Below are positions 17,385-26,522 of a stretch of 64,000 nt of DNA, one piece after another. Under the pieces are notes generated by a model. The model saw only the letters and a program-made list of their open reading frames with translations. It was not told where the DNA came from and ran no database searches. The DNA lies in the NCBI GenBank assembly GCA_020439745.1, contig JAGQSC010000050.1:124001-188000 (forward strand). The letters run 5' to 3'. The translations under genes were made by a program, and so were the position numbers. Each line of letters begins with the position of its first letter. Positions within the stretch are counted from its first letter, which is position 1. Source of the stretch: Acidobacteriota bacterium (lineage in GTDB: Bacteria; Acidobacteriota; Holophagae; Acanthopleuribacterales; Acanthopleuribacteraceae).

Positions 17385-19433
17385 TCAACCAGGTACCCAA
17401 ACGCTTTTGATGACTTGTTCCAAGGTGCTTAGTCGGAAAGGCTTTTGCAGGTAGCTGGCCACTACGTGGGCACCCAATTGACGGGTGACCTCACCTTCGG
17501 TGTAACCACTCATGATCACAATCGGAACGTCATCCGAGATTCGTTTCAGCTCCCTTAACGCGTCGGCACCGTCCAAGTTGGGCATTGTCCAGTCCAAAAA
17601 CAGAATTGCCAGTTCGCGATGGTGCGCCCGAAACAGATCAATCGCTTCGCTCCCGTCGCAGGCCTCAATCACGTTGAACCCAATGCGCTCCAAAAGTAGC
17701 CGTGTGATGCCGCGCACCGATTCCTCGTCGTCCACCAGCAGGATCGTTCCGGTTCCCCGAATCATTGCCTCTTGTTCACCAGCCGTCCCATCCTCCACTT
17801 CCTGGTCATCGCACACAGGAAAAAAGACTGAAAAAACCGAACCCTTGCCAGGAGAAGACTCAATGCGTATGAACCCGCCATGGGCTCTCACGATGCCCAT
17901 GACTGCTGCCAATCCTAGACCTCGACCCGTGAACTTGGTCGTAAAGAACGGGTCAAATATCCGATTGAGAGTTTTTTCATCCATGCCCTCACCGGTGTCG
18001 GACACTGACAACCAAACAAATTCACCGGGTTCTACTTCCGTTTCATTTGGCAACAAGACATTCCTATCGATGGATCGAACACCGGTTGATAGCTTGATCT
18101 CACCTGCTTGATCACCCATGGCCTCCGATGCGTTCGTGATCAGATTCATGATGATTTGGCGAATCTGAGTTGCGTCAGCCTGGATCAAAGGCAGATCAGG
18201 ATCTATGGTCGCGTTCATCCTTACCTTCTTGGAGATCGAGACACCGAGGATGTTCGACATCTCGGCGAGTACCTCAGACACATTGAAACGCGTCAGCTCG
18301 ACCTGTCCCTTTCCCGCATATGCCAACATTTGATTGCATAAATCGGCACCACGACGAGATGCCCGAATGATCTCTTCCACGTACAAGCGGACCGACGACT
18401 CCTTGCTGAGCGTCCGCATGATCAGATCTGCGTTTCCCAATACCGACGTTAACAGATTATTGAAATCATGGGCAATACCACCGGCCATGACGCCGAGACT
18501 CTCCAATTTTTGTGCTTCTTGAGCTCGTGCCGTTAGATCGCGTGACTCGCGTTCAGAATTCACGCGATCGGTGATATCTTGCGCTGTTCCCACGATCTGG
18601 GTCACTTCACCGCCATGGCCGCGTTTGAAAACCTTGTCCCTAGCCATAAACCAACGCCAGCTGCCATCACGAGCTTTCATTCGGTATTCCACTGTCAAGA
18701 CATCGCTGTCGTCCACCGAATCCCATCGTTTCAACAATCTCGGCACGCGTTCCAGATCTTCAGGGTGCAACAACATAGCTAGGAAGTTCGGACCCATGGA
18801 CTCGATTTCTGAAGGCTCGTATCCCAACACCTTTTCAATCGGACTACTCACATACACATTCCGTTGTTCAACGAGGTCGAAGATGTAGATGATGTTGGGT
18901 GATGCATCGGTCACGTTGACAATAAATCGTTGGTTTTCCAACAATTCTGCAAGGGTCCAGTCTTTCTCAATGAGGAGGCCCAGCCGTTCCGACACTTCAT
19001 CTACAAGGTTTTGTTTGTGCTGGTTCAGAAGCCCTCGTTCCGAGCCGTGCACTTCGAGCCGCCCCCAGGGTTTACCGCGAACTCTGATTTGTGCAATGTG
19101 CTTAATCGGCAGTTCTCGAAAACCTTCTGTGGCGAAGTTCGCCTCGTCGCTAGTTAAACGTACATGCACCAACTGAGGATTCATCCAAGCTTGGGGCATC
19201 ATGGTTACGGTGTCTGCCAGCTTTTCGTTGAGTTGAGCCTCAGGCCGTTCAATAGCCTTCACCATGCCATAGAGAAAATCCAGCTCCCGACTTCGTTCTT
19301 CCAGCTCATAGGTCCGCTGTCGCAATAACGATTCGGTACGCTCATCCATGGCAGAGAGGCGGTTGCTCCCCGACGAGCTAATCACCTGGGCCAACCACTC
19401 TGACAGCGGTTCGCTTTCCTTGTGTTCTTTCAT
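17385..19433 (-). CDS. Soluble hybrid histidine kinase (PAS-HisKA-HATPase-REC)
   Basis: 682 residues, no membrane segment. A coiled-coil start (about 28-60) leads into a GAF-like sensor region (60-160), then PAS_3/PAC (about 165-292, ending TAQDITDRV). HisKA follows with the phospho-acceptor in GGIAHDFNNLL (His322), then HATPase_c with N box NLITNASEAMG, G1 DTGEGMD and G2 GRGLGLAAV. A C-terminal receiver domain (about 560-680) contains DDEE and the phospho-Asp in LFLDWTMP. It is therefore an intramolecular His-to-Asp relay sensing a cytoplasmic signal; the partner phosphotransferase or regulator is not nearby. The start is uncertain: no Shine-Dalgarno precedes the ATG and a strong hairpin sits just upstream. 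Confidence 0.92.
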   Translation of the reverse strand: MKEHKESEPLSEWLAQVISSSGSNRLSAMDERTESLLRQRTYELEERSRELDFLYGMVKAIERPEAQLNEKLADTVTMMPQAWMNPQLVHVRLTSDEANFATEGFRELPIKHIAQIRVRGKPWGRLEVHGSERGLLNQHKQNLVDEVSERLGLLIEKDWTLAELLENQRFIVNVTDASPNIIYIFDLVEQRNVYVSSPIEKVLGYEPSEIESMGPNFLAMLLHPEDLERVPRLLKRWDSVDDSDVLTVEYRMKARDGSWRWFMARDKVFKRGHGGEVTQIVGTAQDITDRVNSERESRDLTARAQEAQKLESLGVMAGGIAHDFNNLLTSVLGNADLIMRTLSKESSVRLYVEEIIRASRRGADLCNQMLAYAGKGQVELTRFNVSEVLAEMSNILGVSISKKVRMNATIDPDLPLIQADATQIRQIIMNLITNASEAMGDQAGEIKLSTGVRSIDRNVLLPNETEVEPGEFVWLSVSDTGEGMDEKTLNRIFDPFFTTKFTGRGLGLAAVMGIVRAHGGFIRIESSPGKGSVFSVFFPVCDDQEVEDGTAGEQEAMIRGTGTILLVDDEESVRGITRLLLERIGFNVIEACDGSEAIDLFRAHHRELAILFLDWTMPNLDGADALRELKRISDDVPIVIMSGYTEGEVTRQLGAHVVASYLQKPFRLSTLEQVIKSVWVPG

Positions 19434-19445
19434 CTTATAAAGGGG

Positions 19446-19472
19446 AGTGCGCGGCTGCTGAGGCCGCGCACT
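19446..19472 (-). promoter_or_regulatory. Perfect GC-rich hairpin in the leader of the hybrid kinase gene
   Basis: Arms AGTGCGCGGC (19446-19455) and GCCGCGCACT (19463-19472) are perfectly complementary over 10 bp with a 7-base loop. On the minus strand the hairpin ends 12 nt before the kinase ATG. It is followed by CCCCTTTATAAG, so it is not a canonical U-tract terminator, and the start lacks a Shine-Dalgarno. A translational control element or protein-binding site is possible; function is inferred only. Confidence 0.55.
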
Positions 19473-19548
19473 TTAGGGGGAGTTTGATACCTTCTGTTGT
19501 TACACACTTTTTATCGGTGATTCAATGGAAAGACTTAACCGTTTTTGC

Positions 19549-19580
19549 AAAAAAAAAAGAGCTTTCTTCGCAGAAAGCTC
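19549..19580 (-). terminator. Rho-independent terminator of the sucCD-ndk operon
   Basis: A 9 bp stem (GAGCTTTCT / AGAAAGCTC, 19559-19567 and 19572-19580) with a 4-base loop is followed on the minus strand by ten T residues (19549-19558 read as A on the plus strand). It lies about 60 nt past the ndk stop codon. Confidence 0.9.
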
Positions 19581-19638
19581 CATTTTCATCGTAAGTACCT
19601 GATAAACAACAAGTTTATTTTGGATAATACCTGATGTT

Positions 19639-20055
19639 CTAGCCCACCATTTCCATGGCGTTAAAGAAGTAGCGCGTTTCAAAGGCCGCCGTTTCCTCAG
19701 CATCTGACCCATGCACGGCATTGCGTTCAATATTGGTGGCGAATCGCTTGCGAAGGGTGCCTTCTGCGGCTTGTTCCGGATTCGTTGCACCCATCAAGTC
19801 ACGCCAGCCTTTGATTGCCTGTTCCTTTTGCAGGATCATGGCGACCACCGGTCCTTCAGTCATAAAGGTCACCAAATCATTAAAAAACGGGCGTTCTCTG
19901 TGCACCGCGTAGAATCCTTCGGCCTGAGTGCGGCTGAGGTGCATCAGCTTCATGGCGATAATTTTGAAACCATTTTTTTCAATTTCGGCCAATATCGCGC
20001 CAGCGTTGCCTTGCGCTACCGCGTCGGGTTTGATGATGGCAAAAGTTCTCTGCAT
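19639..20055 (-). CDS. ndk: Nucleoside diphosphate kinase
   Basis: 138 residues, the usual length. It opens with RTFAIIKPDAV and carries the active-site histidine motif NAVHGSDA, plus 'HRERPFFNDLV' and 'GPVVAMIL', which are hallmarks of the family. It transfers the gamma-phosphate of ATP to NDPs through a phosphohistidine. A GGAG site precedes the ATG by 7 nt. It lies 19 bp downstream of sucD, so the three genes form one operon; GTP or ATP made by succinyl-CoA ligase can be exchanged by Ndk, which makes the grouping sensible. Confidence 0.97.
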   Translation of the reverse strand: MQRTFAIIKPDAVAQGNAGAILAEIEKNGFKIIAMKLMHLSRTQAEGFYAVHRERPFFNDLVTFMTEGPVVAMILQKEQAIKGWRDLMGATNPEQAAEGTLRKRFATNIERNAVHGSDAEETAAFETRYFFNAMEMVG

Positions 20056-20074
20056 GATTTATCTCCTCGATTGA

Positions 20075-20953
20075 TTAATTACCCAAAATGCTTTTCATTT
20101 TTTGACCCATATCGGCGGGGCTCTGGACGACGTGAATGCCACAGGCACTCATGATCTCCATTTTCTCGGCTGCCGTGCCCTTCCCTCCCGCAATGATGGC
20201 ACCTGCATGGCCCATACGTTTACCAGGAGGTGCGGTTTGGCCCGCGATGAACCCTATGATCGGTTTTTTCATATGCGCCTTAGCCCAAATGGCAGCTTCG
20301 TCTTCAGCCGTTCCGCCAATCTCGCCGATCATAATGACACCGTCTGTATCCGGATCGTCGTTGAATAGCGACAGGATGTCCTTAAAATTGGAGCCAATCA
20401 CGGGGTCGCCTCCAATACCGACACAGGTAGACTGACCGATTCCAAGGGCTGTGAGCTGCCCCACGGCTTCATACGTCAACGTACCGGATCGCGACACAAC
20501 GCCCACCCTGCCCGGAATATGGATATGGCCCGGCATGATCCCAATCTTGGCTTCACCAGGTGTAATCACGCCTGGACAGTTGGGACCGACAAGACGGACC
20601 CCTTTCTTCTTGACGTAGTTAAAGGCATGGATCATGTCGATGGTTGGAATGCCTTCGGTAATGCAGACAATCAAAGAGACGCCGCCATCTGCGGCCTCCA
20701 TGATGGCGTCTGCCGCAAACGGCGGAGGCACGAAGATCAAAGACACATCGGCCTGGGTCTTTTGCACCGCTTCGGAAACGGTATCATAGACTGGCACCTG
20801 ACCTTCCAAAACGGCGGTACCACCTTTGCCCGGTGTCACACCGGCCACGATTCGGGTTCCATAGTTAATGCAATGCTCTGCGTGAAACGAGCCCTGACTA
20901 CCTGTAATCCCTTGCACCAAGATGCGTGAGTTCTTATTGACCAGAATACTCAT
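20075..20953 (-). CDS. sucD: Succinyl-CoA ligase, alpha subunit
   Basis: 292 residues, typical length. The N-terminal CoA-binding Rossmann domain has '[21 protein letters not shown]'-type sequence, the middle has '[20 protein letters not shown]', and the phosphorylated histidine lies in [10 protein letters not shown] near residue 249. It forms the TCA-cycle enzyme with SucC, converting succinyl-CoA to succinate with NTP synthesis. The start directly abuts the sucC stop, and ndk follows. Confidence 0.97.
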   Translation of the reverse strand: MSILVNKNSRILVQGITGSQGSFHAEHCINYGTRIVAGVTPGKGGTAVLEGQVPVYDTVSEAVQKTQADVSLIFVPPPFAADAIMEAADGGVSLIVCITEGIPTIDMIHAFNYVKKKGVRLVGPNCPGVITPGEAKIGIMPGHIHIPGRVGVVSRSGTLTYEAVGQLTALGIGQSTCVGIGGDPVIGSNFKDILSLFNDDPDTDGVIMIGEIGGTAEDEAAIWAKAHMKKPIIGFIAGQTAPPGKRMGHAGAIIAGGKGTAAEKMEIMSACGIHVVQSPADMGQKMKSILGN

Positions 20954-22120
20954 TTAAGCTCCCTTCACAACTTCTGCGACACGCTTTGCGGCTGCGGCCA
21001 ACCCCTGAACCGGAATCAATCCCAATCCTGAATCGTTGAGCAGGCGCAGACCTTCTTCGGCATTGGTGCCTTCCAGCCGAACCACTACGGGCACATCCAA
21101 GTCCAAATTGCGGGCAGCTTCAATCACGCCTCGAGCGATCATGTCGCAACGCACGATGCCGCCAAAAATATTGATCAAAACCGCCTTCACGGCGTCATCA
21201 CTGAGAATCAGACGGAAGGCCGCTTCCACCCGTTCTTGAGTGGCTCCACCACCCACATCCAGGAAGTTCGCCGGTTCCTCTCCTGCAAGTTTGATGATGT
21301 CCATGGTGGCCATTGCGAGACCAGCCCCGTTGACCATGCAACCTACTGTGCCAGTCAGCTTGATAAAGTTGAGGTCGTGCTTGCTCGCTTCGATTTCACT
21401 GGGCTCTTCCTCGTCCAAGTCGCGCATCGCCTGTATGTCCTTATGACGATAAAGAGCGTTGTCATCGAAGGTCATCTTGGCATCGAGTGCCGTCAATCCA
21501 CCTGTACCATCGACGATCAGTGGATTTACTTCCAACAGAGAGGCATCGCTGTCGACAAATGCTCGATACGCAGCCTGCATAAACGACACAGCCCGATTGA
21601 TCTGTTTGCCTTCTAAGCCCAACCTATAAGCAATTTTACGTGCCTGAAATGGCATGAGCCCTACTGCCATGTCCACGGTTTCCTTGATGATGGCGTCGGG
21701 ATTCTCAGCGGCCACTTCTTCGATATCCATGCCACCTTCGGACGAAGCCATGATGACTGGAGAACTCGTGGCCCGGTCAATGACGATCCCAAAATACAGT
21801 TCTCGCCGAATGTCCTGGCCTGCTTCGACGAGCACATTCTTGACCCTCTTCCCTTCAGGTCCGGTCTGATGTGTGACCAAATTCATACCAATGATTGCCT
21901 GCGCATGTTGCGCCACTTCATCGAATGATCGGGCCAGTTTTACGCCGCCACCTTTACCGCGGCCACCCGCATGGATTTGGGCTTTGACAACCCAAACCGA
22001 ACCACCCAGATCCTTGGCAATTGCCACTGCGCGTTCTGGGGTGTCTGCCACGTCACCCTTCGGCACAGGAACCCCATATTTGGCCAAAACTGACTTGGCC
22101 TGATATTCGTGAATCTTCAC
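20954..22120 (-). CDS. sucC: Succinyl-CoA ligase, beta subunit
   Basis: 388 residues from a GTG with GGAGG five bases upstream. The N-terminus ([21 protein letters not shown]) is diagnostic. The ATP-grasp fold is seen in '[20 protein letters not shown]', and the C-terminal flavodoxin-like domain has '[13 protein letters not shown]', '[13 protein letters not shown]' and '[16 protein letters not shown]'. It is the first gene of sucC-sucD-ndk. The 204 bp to the divergent rsmA (22121-22324) must hold both promoters. I see a TATGAT on the plus strand at 22299-22304 but no matching -35 box. Confidence 0.97.
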   Translation of the reverse strand: MKIHEYQAKSVLAKYGVPVPKGDVADTPERAVAIAKDLGGSVWVVKAQIHAGGRGKGGGVKLARSFDEVAQHAQAIIGMNLVTHQTGPEGKRVKNVLVEAGQDIRRELYFGIVIDRATSSPVIMASSEGGMDIEEVAAENPDAIIKETVDMAVGLMPFQARKIAYRLGLEGKQINRAVSFMQAAYRAFVDSDASLLEVNPLIVDGTGGLTALDAKMTFDDNALYRHKDIQAMRDLDEEEPSEIEASKHDLNFIKLTGTVGCMVNGAGLAMATMDIIKLAGEEPANFLDVGGGATQERVEAAFRLILSDDAVKAVLINIFGGIVRCDMIARGVIEAARNLDLDVPVVVRLEGTNAEEGLRLLNDSGLGLIPVQGLAAAAKRVAEVVKGA

Positions 22121-22324
22121 ACTAACCTCCAGATTCCCAAGGCGAGGTCCAATGTGCCTGATCCACCAAAACAGGGATCAAAGGCGACCTCTTACCAAAA
22201 CCGGCCTAGTCTACCACGTCACGCGCGAATATGAACGGTCATATGATGCAAAATTCGAGATGCTATCTTTGTGCATCTTTCGGGCCTAAGTTCCGTCCTA
22301 TGATGGGCCTTCAAAGGAGACTTC

Positions 22325-23116
22325 TTGATTCGGGCAAAAAAGCACTTCGGCCAGCATTTCTTGCACGACAGAGCAATCATTGAGCGTATTGTGGCGGCCC
22401 TAGATATCCAAAACGAAGATCGGATTCTGGAAATCGGTCCAGGTCCGGGCGCCTTGACATTTAGGTTGGCAGATTATGACGTTCCATTGACTGCGATTGA
22501 TGCGGATCCCGATATGATTACTCATCTGCAGACTCATCACTGGCATCGCCGCGTGCACTTGATTTGCGCAGATGCCCTAGAATTCGACTACGATTCGATC
22601 ATCAAAGCATCCACAAAAGTGATTTCCAATCTTCCATACCAAACGTCCGTTCCGATTACAGGTCGTTTGTTGCACTACTGTGAGCGCATTTCGAGAATGG
22701 TGTTGATGTACCAAAAAGAAGTGGCCGAACGCATTCGAGCCGAGCCGGGCCAAAAAGCCTATGGTCCCATTTCCGTGTTATGCCAGACTCAATTCCATGT
22801 CGATCGCGTCATGAATCTTGGACCGGGTGCATTTTCGCCTCCACCCAAAGTTCAAAGCCAGGTGTTGCGATTTGAACGCAGAGAGAGGCCATTTCTGGAT
22901 GTGCGTTTCCTGGACCAACTTCGCCATTTGATCGAGCCCTTGTTTCAGAACCGCAGGAAGATGGTGGTCACCACACTCAAGAAACTCACACACAAATCAG
23001 GAGCTAACAGCGATTTGCTAGAATCCTTTGCACAAACCGGCCTCCCATCTCAGGCGCGACCTGAAGAAATCAGCCCAGAAGATTACGTCCGATGGCTAAT
23101 GACCCTGAAACCATGA
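22325..23116 (+). CDS. rsmA: 16S rRNA (adenine1518-N6/1519-N6)-dimethyltransferase
   Basis: 263 residues from a TTG with AAAGGAG five bases upstream. The N-terminal KKHFGQHFLHD, SAM-binding motif ILEIGPGPGALT, acidic AIDADPDM and catalytic NLPYQTSVPI motifs define KsgA/RsmA. It dimethylates two adenines in the 16S 3' hairpin during 30S maturation. Length matches the family (about 265-275). The last bases overlap the start of the RNase J gene, suggesting co-translation of two RNA-metabolism genes. Confidence 0.96.
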   Translation: MIRAKKHFGQHFLHDRAIIERIVAALDIQNEDRILEIGPGPGALTFRLADYDVPLTAIDADPDMITHLQTHHWHRRVHLICADALEFDYDSIIKASTKVISNLPYQTSVPITGRLLHYCERISRMVLMYQKEVAERIRAEPGQKAYGPISVLCQTQFHVDRVMNLGPGAFSPPPKVQSQVLRFERRERPFLDVRFLDQLRHLIEPLFQNRRKMVVTTLKKLTHKSGANSDLLESFAQTGLPSQARPEEISPEDYVRWLMTLKP

Positions 23117-24714
23117 AACCCTACCTGAAAGTGATCCCGCTTGGCGGCGTGGGCGATTTTGGTGCCAATGCCACCCTATTTCAAACCGACGACACGTCCA
23201 TTCTGGTGGACTATGGTTTGATGTTCCCACCTGATGCACGCCAACCCGGTGTGGATTATTACGTCCTTGATCCCGATGAACTCTTGGATCGTTTTCCGAA
23301 CTTGGCGGCCATTTTCGTGACCCATGGGCATGAAGATCACATTGGGGGCCTTCCGTTCTTATTGAAGCGGCACCCATTGCCGATATACACCATGCCCTAC
23401 ACAGCTCAATTGATACGCCAGAAAGTGCCATCGGCTACCATTCATGAGGTCACGTTGGACGCTTCTGTGACCGTCGGTGGTTTTGAGGTTCAATTCGTCG
23501 GTGTCACCCATTCCATTGTTCAAGCCTGTGCCTTGGCCATCAAAGCCAATGGCCAGACAGTCGTCCATTCAGGTGATTTCAAGGTGGACGCACTTCCAGG
23601 AGATGACTACCCATTTGAATGGACCCGCTTCAAGCAATTAGGCGAGCAAGGCGTAGACCTTTTGATCATGGACTCCACGAACGCGCACAAGCCTGGTTTC
23701 TGCCCCAGTGACGCCGAAATCGTGGATGCCATTGAGGACCACATTCGTCAGGCAAAGGGACGCGTCTTTTTCACCACTTTCTCCTCGCACATACCCCGAC
23801 TGAAGAAGCTCAAGCATATCGCGCACATGTTGGATCGAAAGATTGTCTTATTGGGCCGCAGTTTTATCCGGCACTACATGGCTAGCTTGGATGCAGCTTA
23901 TTTGGCTCATGCGCCCGACATTTTCGTGTCCGCAGCAGAGGCGGAGACCATGCCGGACGAATCACTGATATTTGTCGTAACTGGTTCACAAGGGGAACGC
24001 GCTTCCGCTTTGGTCAAACTCACCCATGAGACGTTTCAAGGATTGGGATTGAAGGCTGGCGATACGGTCATCTTTTCGTCAAGAACCATCCCTGGTAACG
24101 AGCGAGTTATTGCGCTGTTGATCAGTGAGCTGGAAAACAAAGGGGTGCATGTTGTAACGGCTTCAAAATCACCAGTGCACACTTCTGGCCATGGCTACCG
24201 TGAAGACGCCGCATACCTGTTCGCCTTGACCCAACCCAAACATGTGATCCCCATACACGGTGAATTCAATTTTCTGCTTCGCCACTACCAGTGGCTGAAA
24301 CCACTCCTTAATAGTCGGCAACAGGCACACCTGATTCAAAACGGCGATGTCGTCGTGCTAAAGGCCGGTAGCCTGGAATTAGCTGGACAATCTGGAATAT
24401 CCCTGATTCCGATAGACGGCAATCAGAACCTGCCGTTACCCACCAAGACTATTCGCGAACGCAAAGACATGATGTATAGCGGACTGATCGTCATCAGCGC
24501 ATGTGTCTATCCACAACGGGTACAGGTTCGTTGTCATGGACTCGTGGAGGAACGTGAAGGAGACTTGGCGGACGATTTGGCGGCTCATCTTCATCCACAG
24601 GTCACCTCAGCCCAATGCGGCCTCGCGTTGAAACGCGCCGCACGACGATTTCTTCGGGGTCGGTTTTTTGGCCGACCTAAGATCATTGTCTTGGTCGATG
24701 GACAATTTACCTAA
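23113..24714 (+). CDS. rnj: Ribonuclease J (beta-CASP metallo-beta-lactamase)
   Basis: 533 residues from the ATG that overlaps the rsmA stop (ATGA); an in-frame ATG at 23092 would add seven residues and neither has a good Shine-Dalgarno. The metallo-beta-lactamase motif VTHGHEDHIGG, then HSGDFKVD, the beta-CASP region and the C-terminal 'HTSGHGYREDA' and 'PIHGEF' motifs are all present. A C-terminal beta domain follows 'YSGLIVISACVY'. RNase J acts as a 5'-3' exonuclease and endonuclease in mRNA turnover and rRNA maturation. The length is close to the roughly 550 of known family members. The stop overlaps the convergent moxR stop by 4 bp. Confidence 0.93.
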   Translation: MKPYLKVIPLGGVGDFGANATLFQTDDTSILVDYGLMFPPDARQPGVDYYVLDPDELLDRFPNLAAIFVTHGHEDHIGGLPFLLKRHPLPIYTMPYTAQLIRQKVPSATIHEVTLDASVTVGGFEVQFVGVTHSIVQACALAIKANGQTVVHSGDFKVDALPGDDYPFEWTRFKQLGEQGVDLLIMDSTNAHKPGFCPSDAEIVDAIEDHIRQAKGRVFFTTFSSHIPRLKKLKHIAHMLDRKIVLLGRSFIRHYMASLDAAYLAHAPDIFVSAAEAETMPDESLIFVVTGSQGERASALVKLTHETFQGLGLKAGDTVIFSSRTIPGNERVIALLISELENKGVHVVTASKSPVHTSGHGYREDAAYLFALTQPKHVIPIHGEFNFLLRHYQWLKPLLNSRQQAHLIQNGDVVVLKAGSLELAGQSGISLIPIDGNQNLPLPTKTIRERKDMMYSGLIVISACVYPQRVQVRCHGLVEEREGDLADDLAAHLHPQVTSAQCGLALKRAARRFLRGRFFGRPKIIVLVDGQFT

Positions 24715-25637
24715 ACGGGTGATGGCAAAGCATCGAGAATACTCTCAAAAAGGGCGCGGCTCGGTTCGTCGTCCAGCGTTCCCAACGTGTTTTTTGCCAA
24801 TATGCGATGGCCGAAGATAAGTGGTGCCAGTTCACGAACATCGTCCGGTACGACAAACGTCCTCCCTCGCACCAAGGCCAACGCTTTCACGGCCCGGTAC
24901 ATAGCCTGGCCACCTCGTGGGGACACGCCGACTCGAATATTTTCGTGGCGTCGCGTCGCGTCTACGATCTGATAGATATAATCCAGCACTTCGTCCGCCA
25001 CTGCGACGTCGTTCGAAATCCCCTGAAGCTGCATCAAATCATCGACATGGCTCACATGTATCATCTGATCAGACGATTCGTATTCGCCTTTGATGACCGA
25101 TTTCTCGTCTTCAGCTTCGGGATAACCCAATCTCAGTCGCATCAGAAATCGATCCAGTTGTGACTCAGGCAAAGGAAATGTACCGTGGTGGTCTTTGCTG
25201 TTCTGCGTCGCAATCACAAAGAAGGGCCTGGGGAGTTGAAAGGTTTCGTTGTCATGGCTGATCTGTCCTTCATGCATGGCTTCGAGCAAGGCACTTTGGG
25301 TTTTTGGGTTGGCCCGATTGACCTCGTCGGCCAACAGCACGTTGGTGAAGATTGGTCCGCGGTTAAATTCGAATCGTTCTTCTTTCTGCCGATAAATAGT
25401 GACACCGATTAAGTCGCTGGGAAGTAGGTCCGAAGTAAATTGAATGCGCTTAAATGCCACGTCAAAACACGAGGCCAAGCTCTTTGCCAGCGTTGTTTTT
25501 CCCACACCAGGTACATCTTCAATCAACAAATGGCCACCCGCCAGCAAACAGGCCAGTGCATACTCGAGTTTGTCACTTTTGCCCAGCAACCTCGCGCCAA
25601 GGGCCTTTAGAGATCGCTGGATAAGTGTCTGGGGCAT
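24711..25637 (-). CDS. Second MoxR-family AAA+ ATPase (orphan)
   Basis: 308 residues. Walker A is GVPGVGKTTLAKS, Walker B is VLLADEVNRANPKTQSALLE, followed by 'VIATQNSKDHHGTFPLPESQ' and the lid 'VGVSPRGGQAMYRAVKALAL'. It is closer to the generic MoxR type than the operon copy at 9748-10776 and has no DUF58 or VWA gene beside it. It diverges from uppS (128 bp gap) and converges on the RNase J gene. Its partner must be elsewhere, or it serves the proteins of the first cluster. Confidence 0.93.
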   Translation of the reverse strand: MPQTLIQRSLKALGARLLGKSDKLEYALACLLAGGHLLIEDVPGVGKTTLAKSLASCFDVAFKRIQFTSDLLPSDLIGVTIYRQKEERFEFNRGPIFTNVLLADEVNRANPKTQSALLEAMHEGQISHDNETFQLPRPFFVIATQNSKDHHGTFPLPESQLDRFLMRLRLGYPEAEDEKSVIKGEYESSDQMIHVSHVDDLMQLQGISNDVAVADEVLDYIYQIVDATRRHENIRVGVSPRGGQAMYRAVKALALVRGRTFVVPDDVRELAPLIFGHRILAKNTLGTLDDEPSRALFESILDALPSPV

Positions 25638-25691
25638 ATGTCCTCCCGGGCCTCTCCCTATTTGGACCCATCGACTGGTGTTACGGGAATC

Positions 25692-25719
25692 TTAACATCA
25701 TAGATTCATGTGTTAGGAT
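25692..25719 (+). promoter_or_regulatory. Candidate sigma-70 promoter for uppS-cdsA
   Basis: TTAACA (25692-25697) and TAGGAT (25714-25719) are separated by 16 bp and lie about 46 bp before the uppS start. Five of six and four of six bases match the consensus boxes. Predicted from sequence only. Confidence 0.45.
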
Positions 25720-25732
25720 TAGGCCCCAATCA

Positions 25733-25760
25733 GCCGATGACAGATCGGCCTCTTAAGAGG
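25733..25760 (+). promoter_or_regulatory. Two adjacent inverted repeats in the uppS leader, one covering the Shine-Dalgarno
   Basis: GCCGAT-GACAG-ATCGGC (25733-25749) can form a small hairpin. It is followed at once by the 12 bp palindrome CCTCTTAAGAGG (25749-25760), whose right half AAGAGG is the ribosome site of uppS, five bases before the TTG start. Pairing of the palindrome within one RNA is sterically poor, so a dimeric protein site or an RNA switch involving the first hairpin are both possible. Confidence 0.4.
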
Positions 25761-25765
25761 TTTGT

Positions 25766-26521
25766 TTGCCCGCGGATATCGCGCCACCCCAACTATCTGA
25801 ACGCGAGCAGCTTCTGTTGGAAGCCATCGATCGCGAACGGTTGCCAAGGCATATTGCCATCATTATGGATGGCAATGGTCGCTGGGCGAGAGAGCGCGGT
25901 TTTACGCGCATAAAGGGACATAAAGCGGCCATAAATGCCGTGCAAAGTGTGGTCAAGGCGTGCATTGAGCTCAAAGTCGAACACCTCACCCTGTTTGCGT
26001 TTTCCACCGAGAACTGGAAACGTCCGCCACAGGAAACCGGGACTTTGATGGCCTTATTACGCCAGTACCTCCGCATGGAATTCAAGACCGTTGACCAATA
26101 TGACGTTCGATTGCACGCCATTGGAGCCATTGACCAACTGGGTACTGGGATCCAAAAGGATCTGGCTAGGGTCGTAAAGGCCACCGAACACCATCGCGGC
26201 ATGTTGTTTAATCTGGCCTTGAATTATTCAGGCCGCTCCGACATTATCCACGCCATCCAGACCCTCTACAAATCAGGCAAGGATCTTTCTCAACTCACGG
26301 AAGGAGAGTTCAATCAATGGCTCTCAACTGCGGGCCAACCGGACCCTGATCTCGTCATTCGCACCAGCGGAGAGTACCGAATTTCGAATTTCCTGCTATG
26401 GCAAATCGCCTATTCCGAAATTTGGGTAACCAAGACCTATTGGCCGGATTTTGGTCGGGCCGATCTTTACCGAGCCATTTCGGACTATCAAAACAGAAAC
26501 CGCCGGTTCGGGGGCATATAG
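25766..26521 (+). CDS. uppS: Undecaprenyl diphosphate synthase (cis-prenyltransferase)
   Basis: 251 residues from a TTG with AAGAGG five bases upstream. The catalytic IIMDGNGRWARERG motif, 'GHKAAINAV', 'LFAFSTENWKRP' and the C-terminal 'PDLVIRTSGEYRISNFLLWQ' are all conserved; the last holds the usual RTSGE Arg/Glu pair. It makes the C55 carrier lipid for peptidoglycan and LPS from FPP and IPP. An N-terminal extension of about 25 residues precedes the core. It overlaps nothing but is followed after one base by cdsA. Confidence 0.96.
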   Translation: MPADIAPPQLSEREQLLLEAIDRERLPRHIAIIMDGNGRWARERGFTRIKGHKAAINAVQSVVKACIELKVEHLTLFAFSTENWKRPPQETGTLMALLRQYLRMEFKTVDQYDVRLHAIGAIDQLGTGIQKDLARVVKATEHHRGMLFNLALNYSGRSDIIHAIQTLYKSGKDLSQLTEGEFNQWLSTAGQPDPDLVIRTSGEYRISNFLLWQIAYSEIWVTKTYWPDFGRADLYRAISDYQNRNRRFGGI

Positions 26522-26522
26522 C

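Noticed and set aside
17512-18111. 199-residue plus-strand open frame antisense to the hybrid kinase
   Set aside because: It is entirely inside the kinase gene, has no Shine-Dalgarno or family match, and the kinase motifs on the other strand are complete.
22121-22324. Promoters in the sucC/rsmA divergent gap
   Set aside because: Only isolated boxes (TATGAT at 22299-22304 on the plus strand) without a partner at correct spacing; the promoters must be here but I cannot place them.
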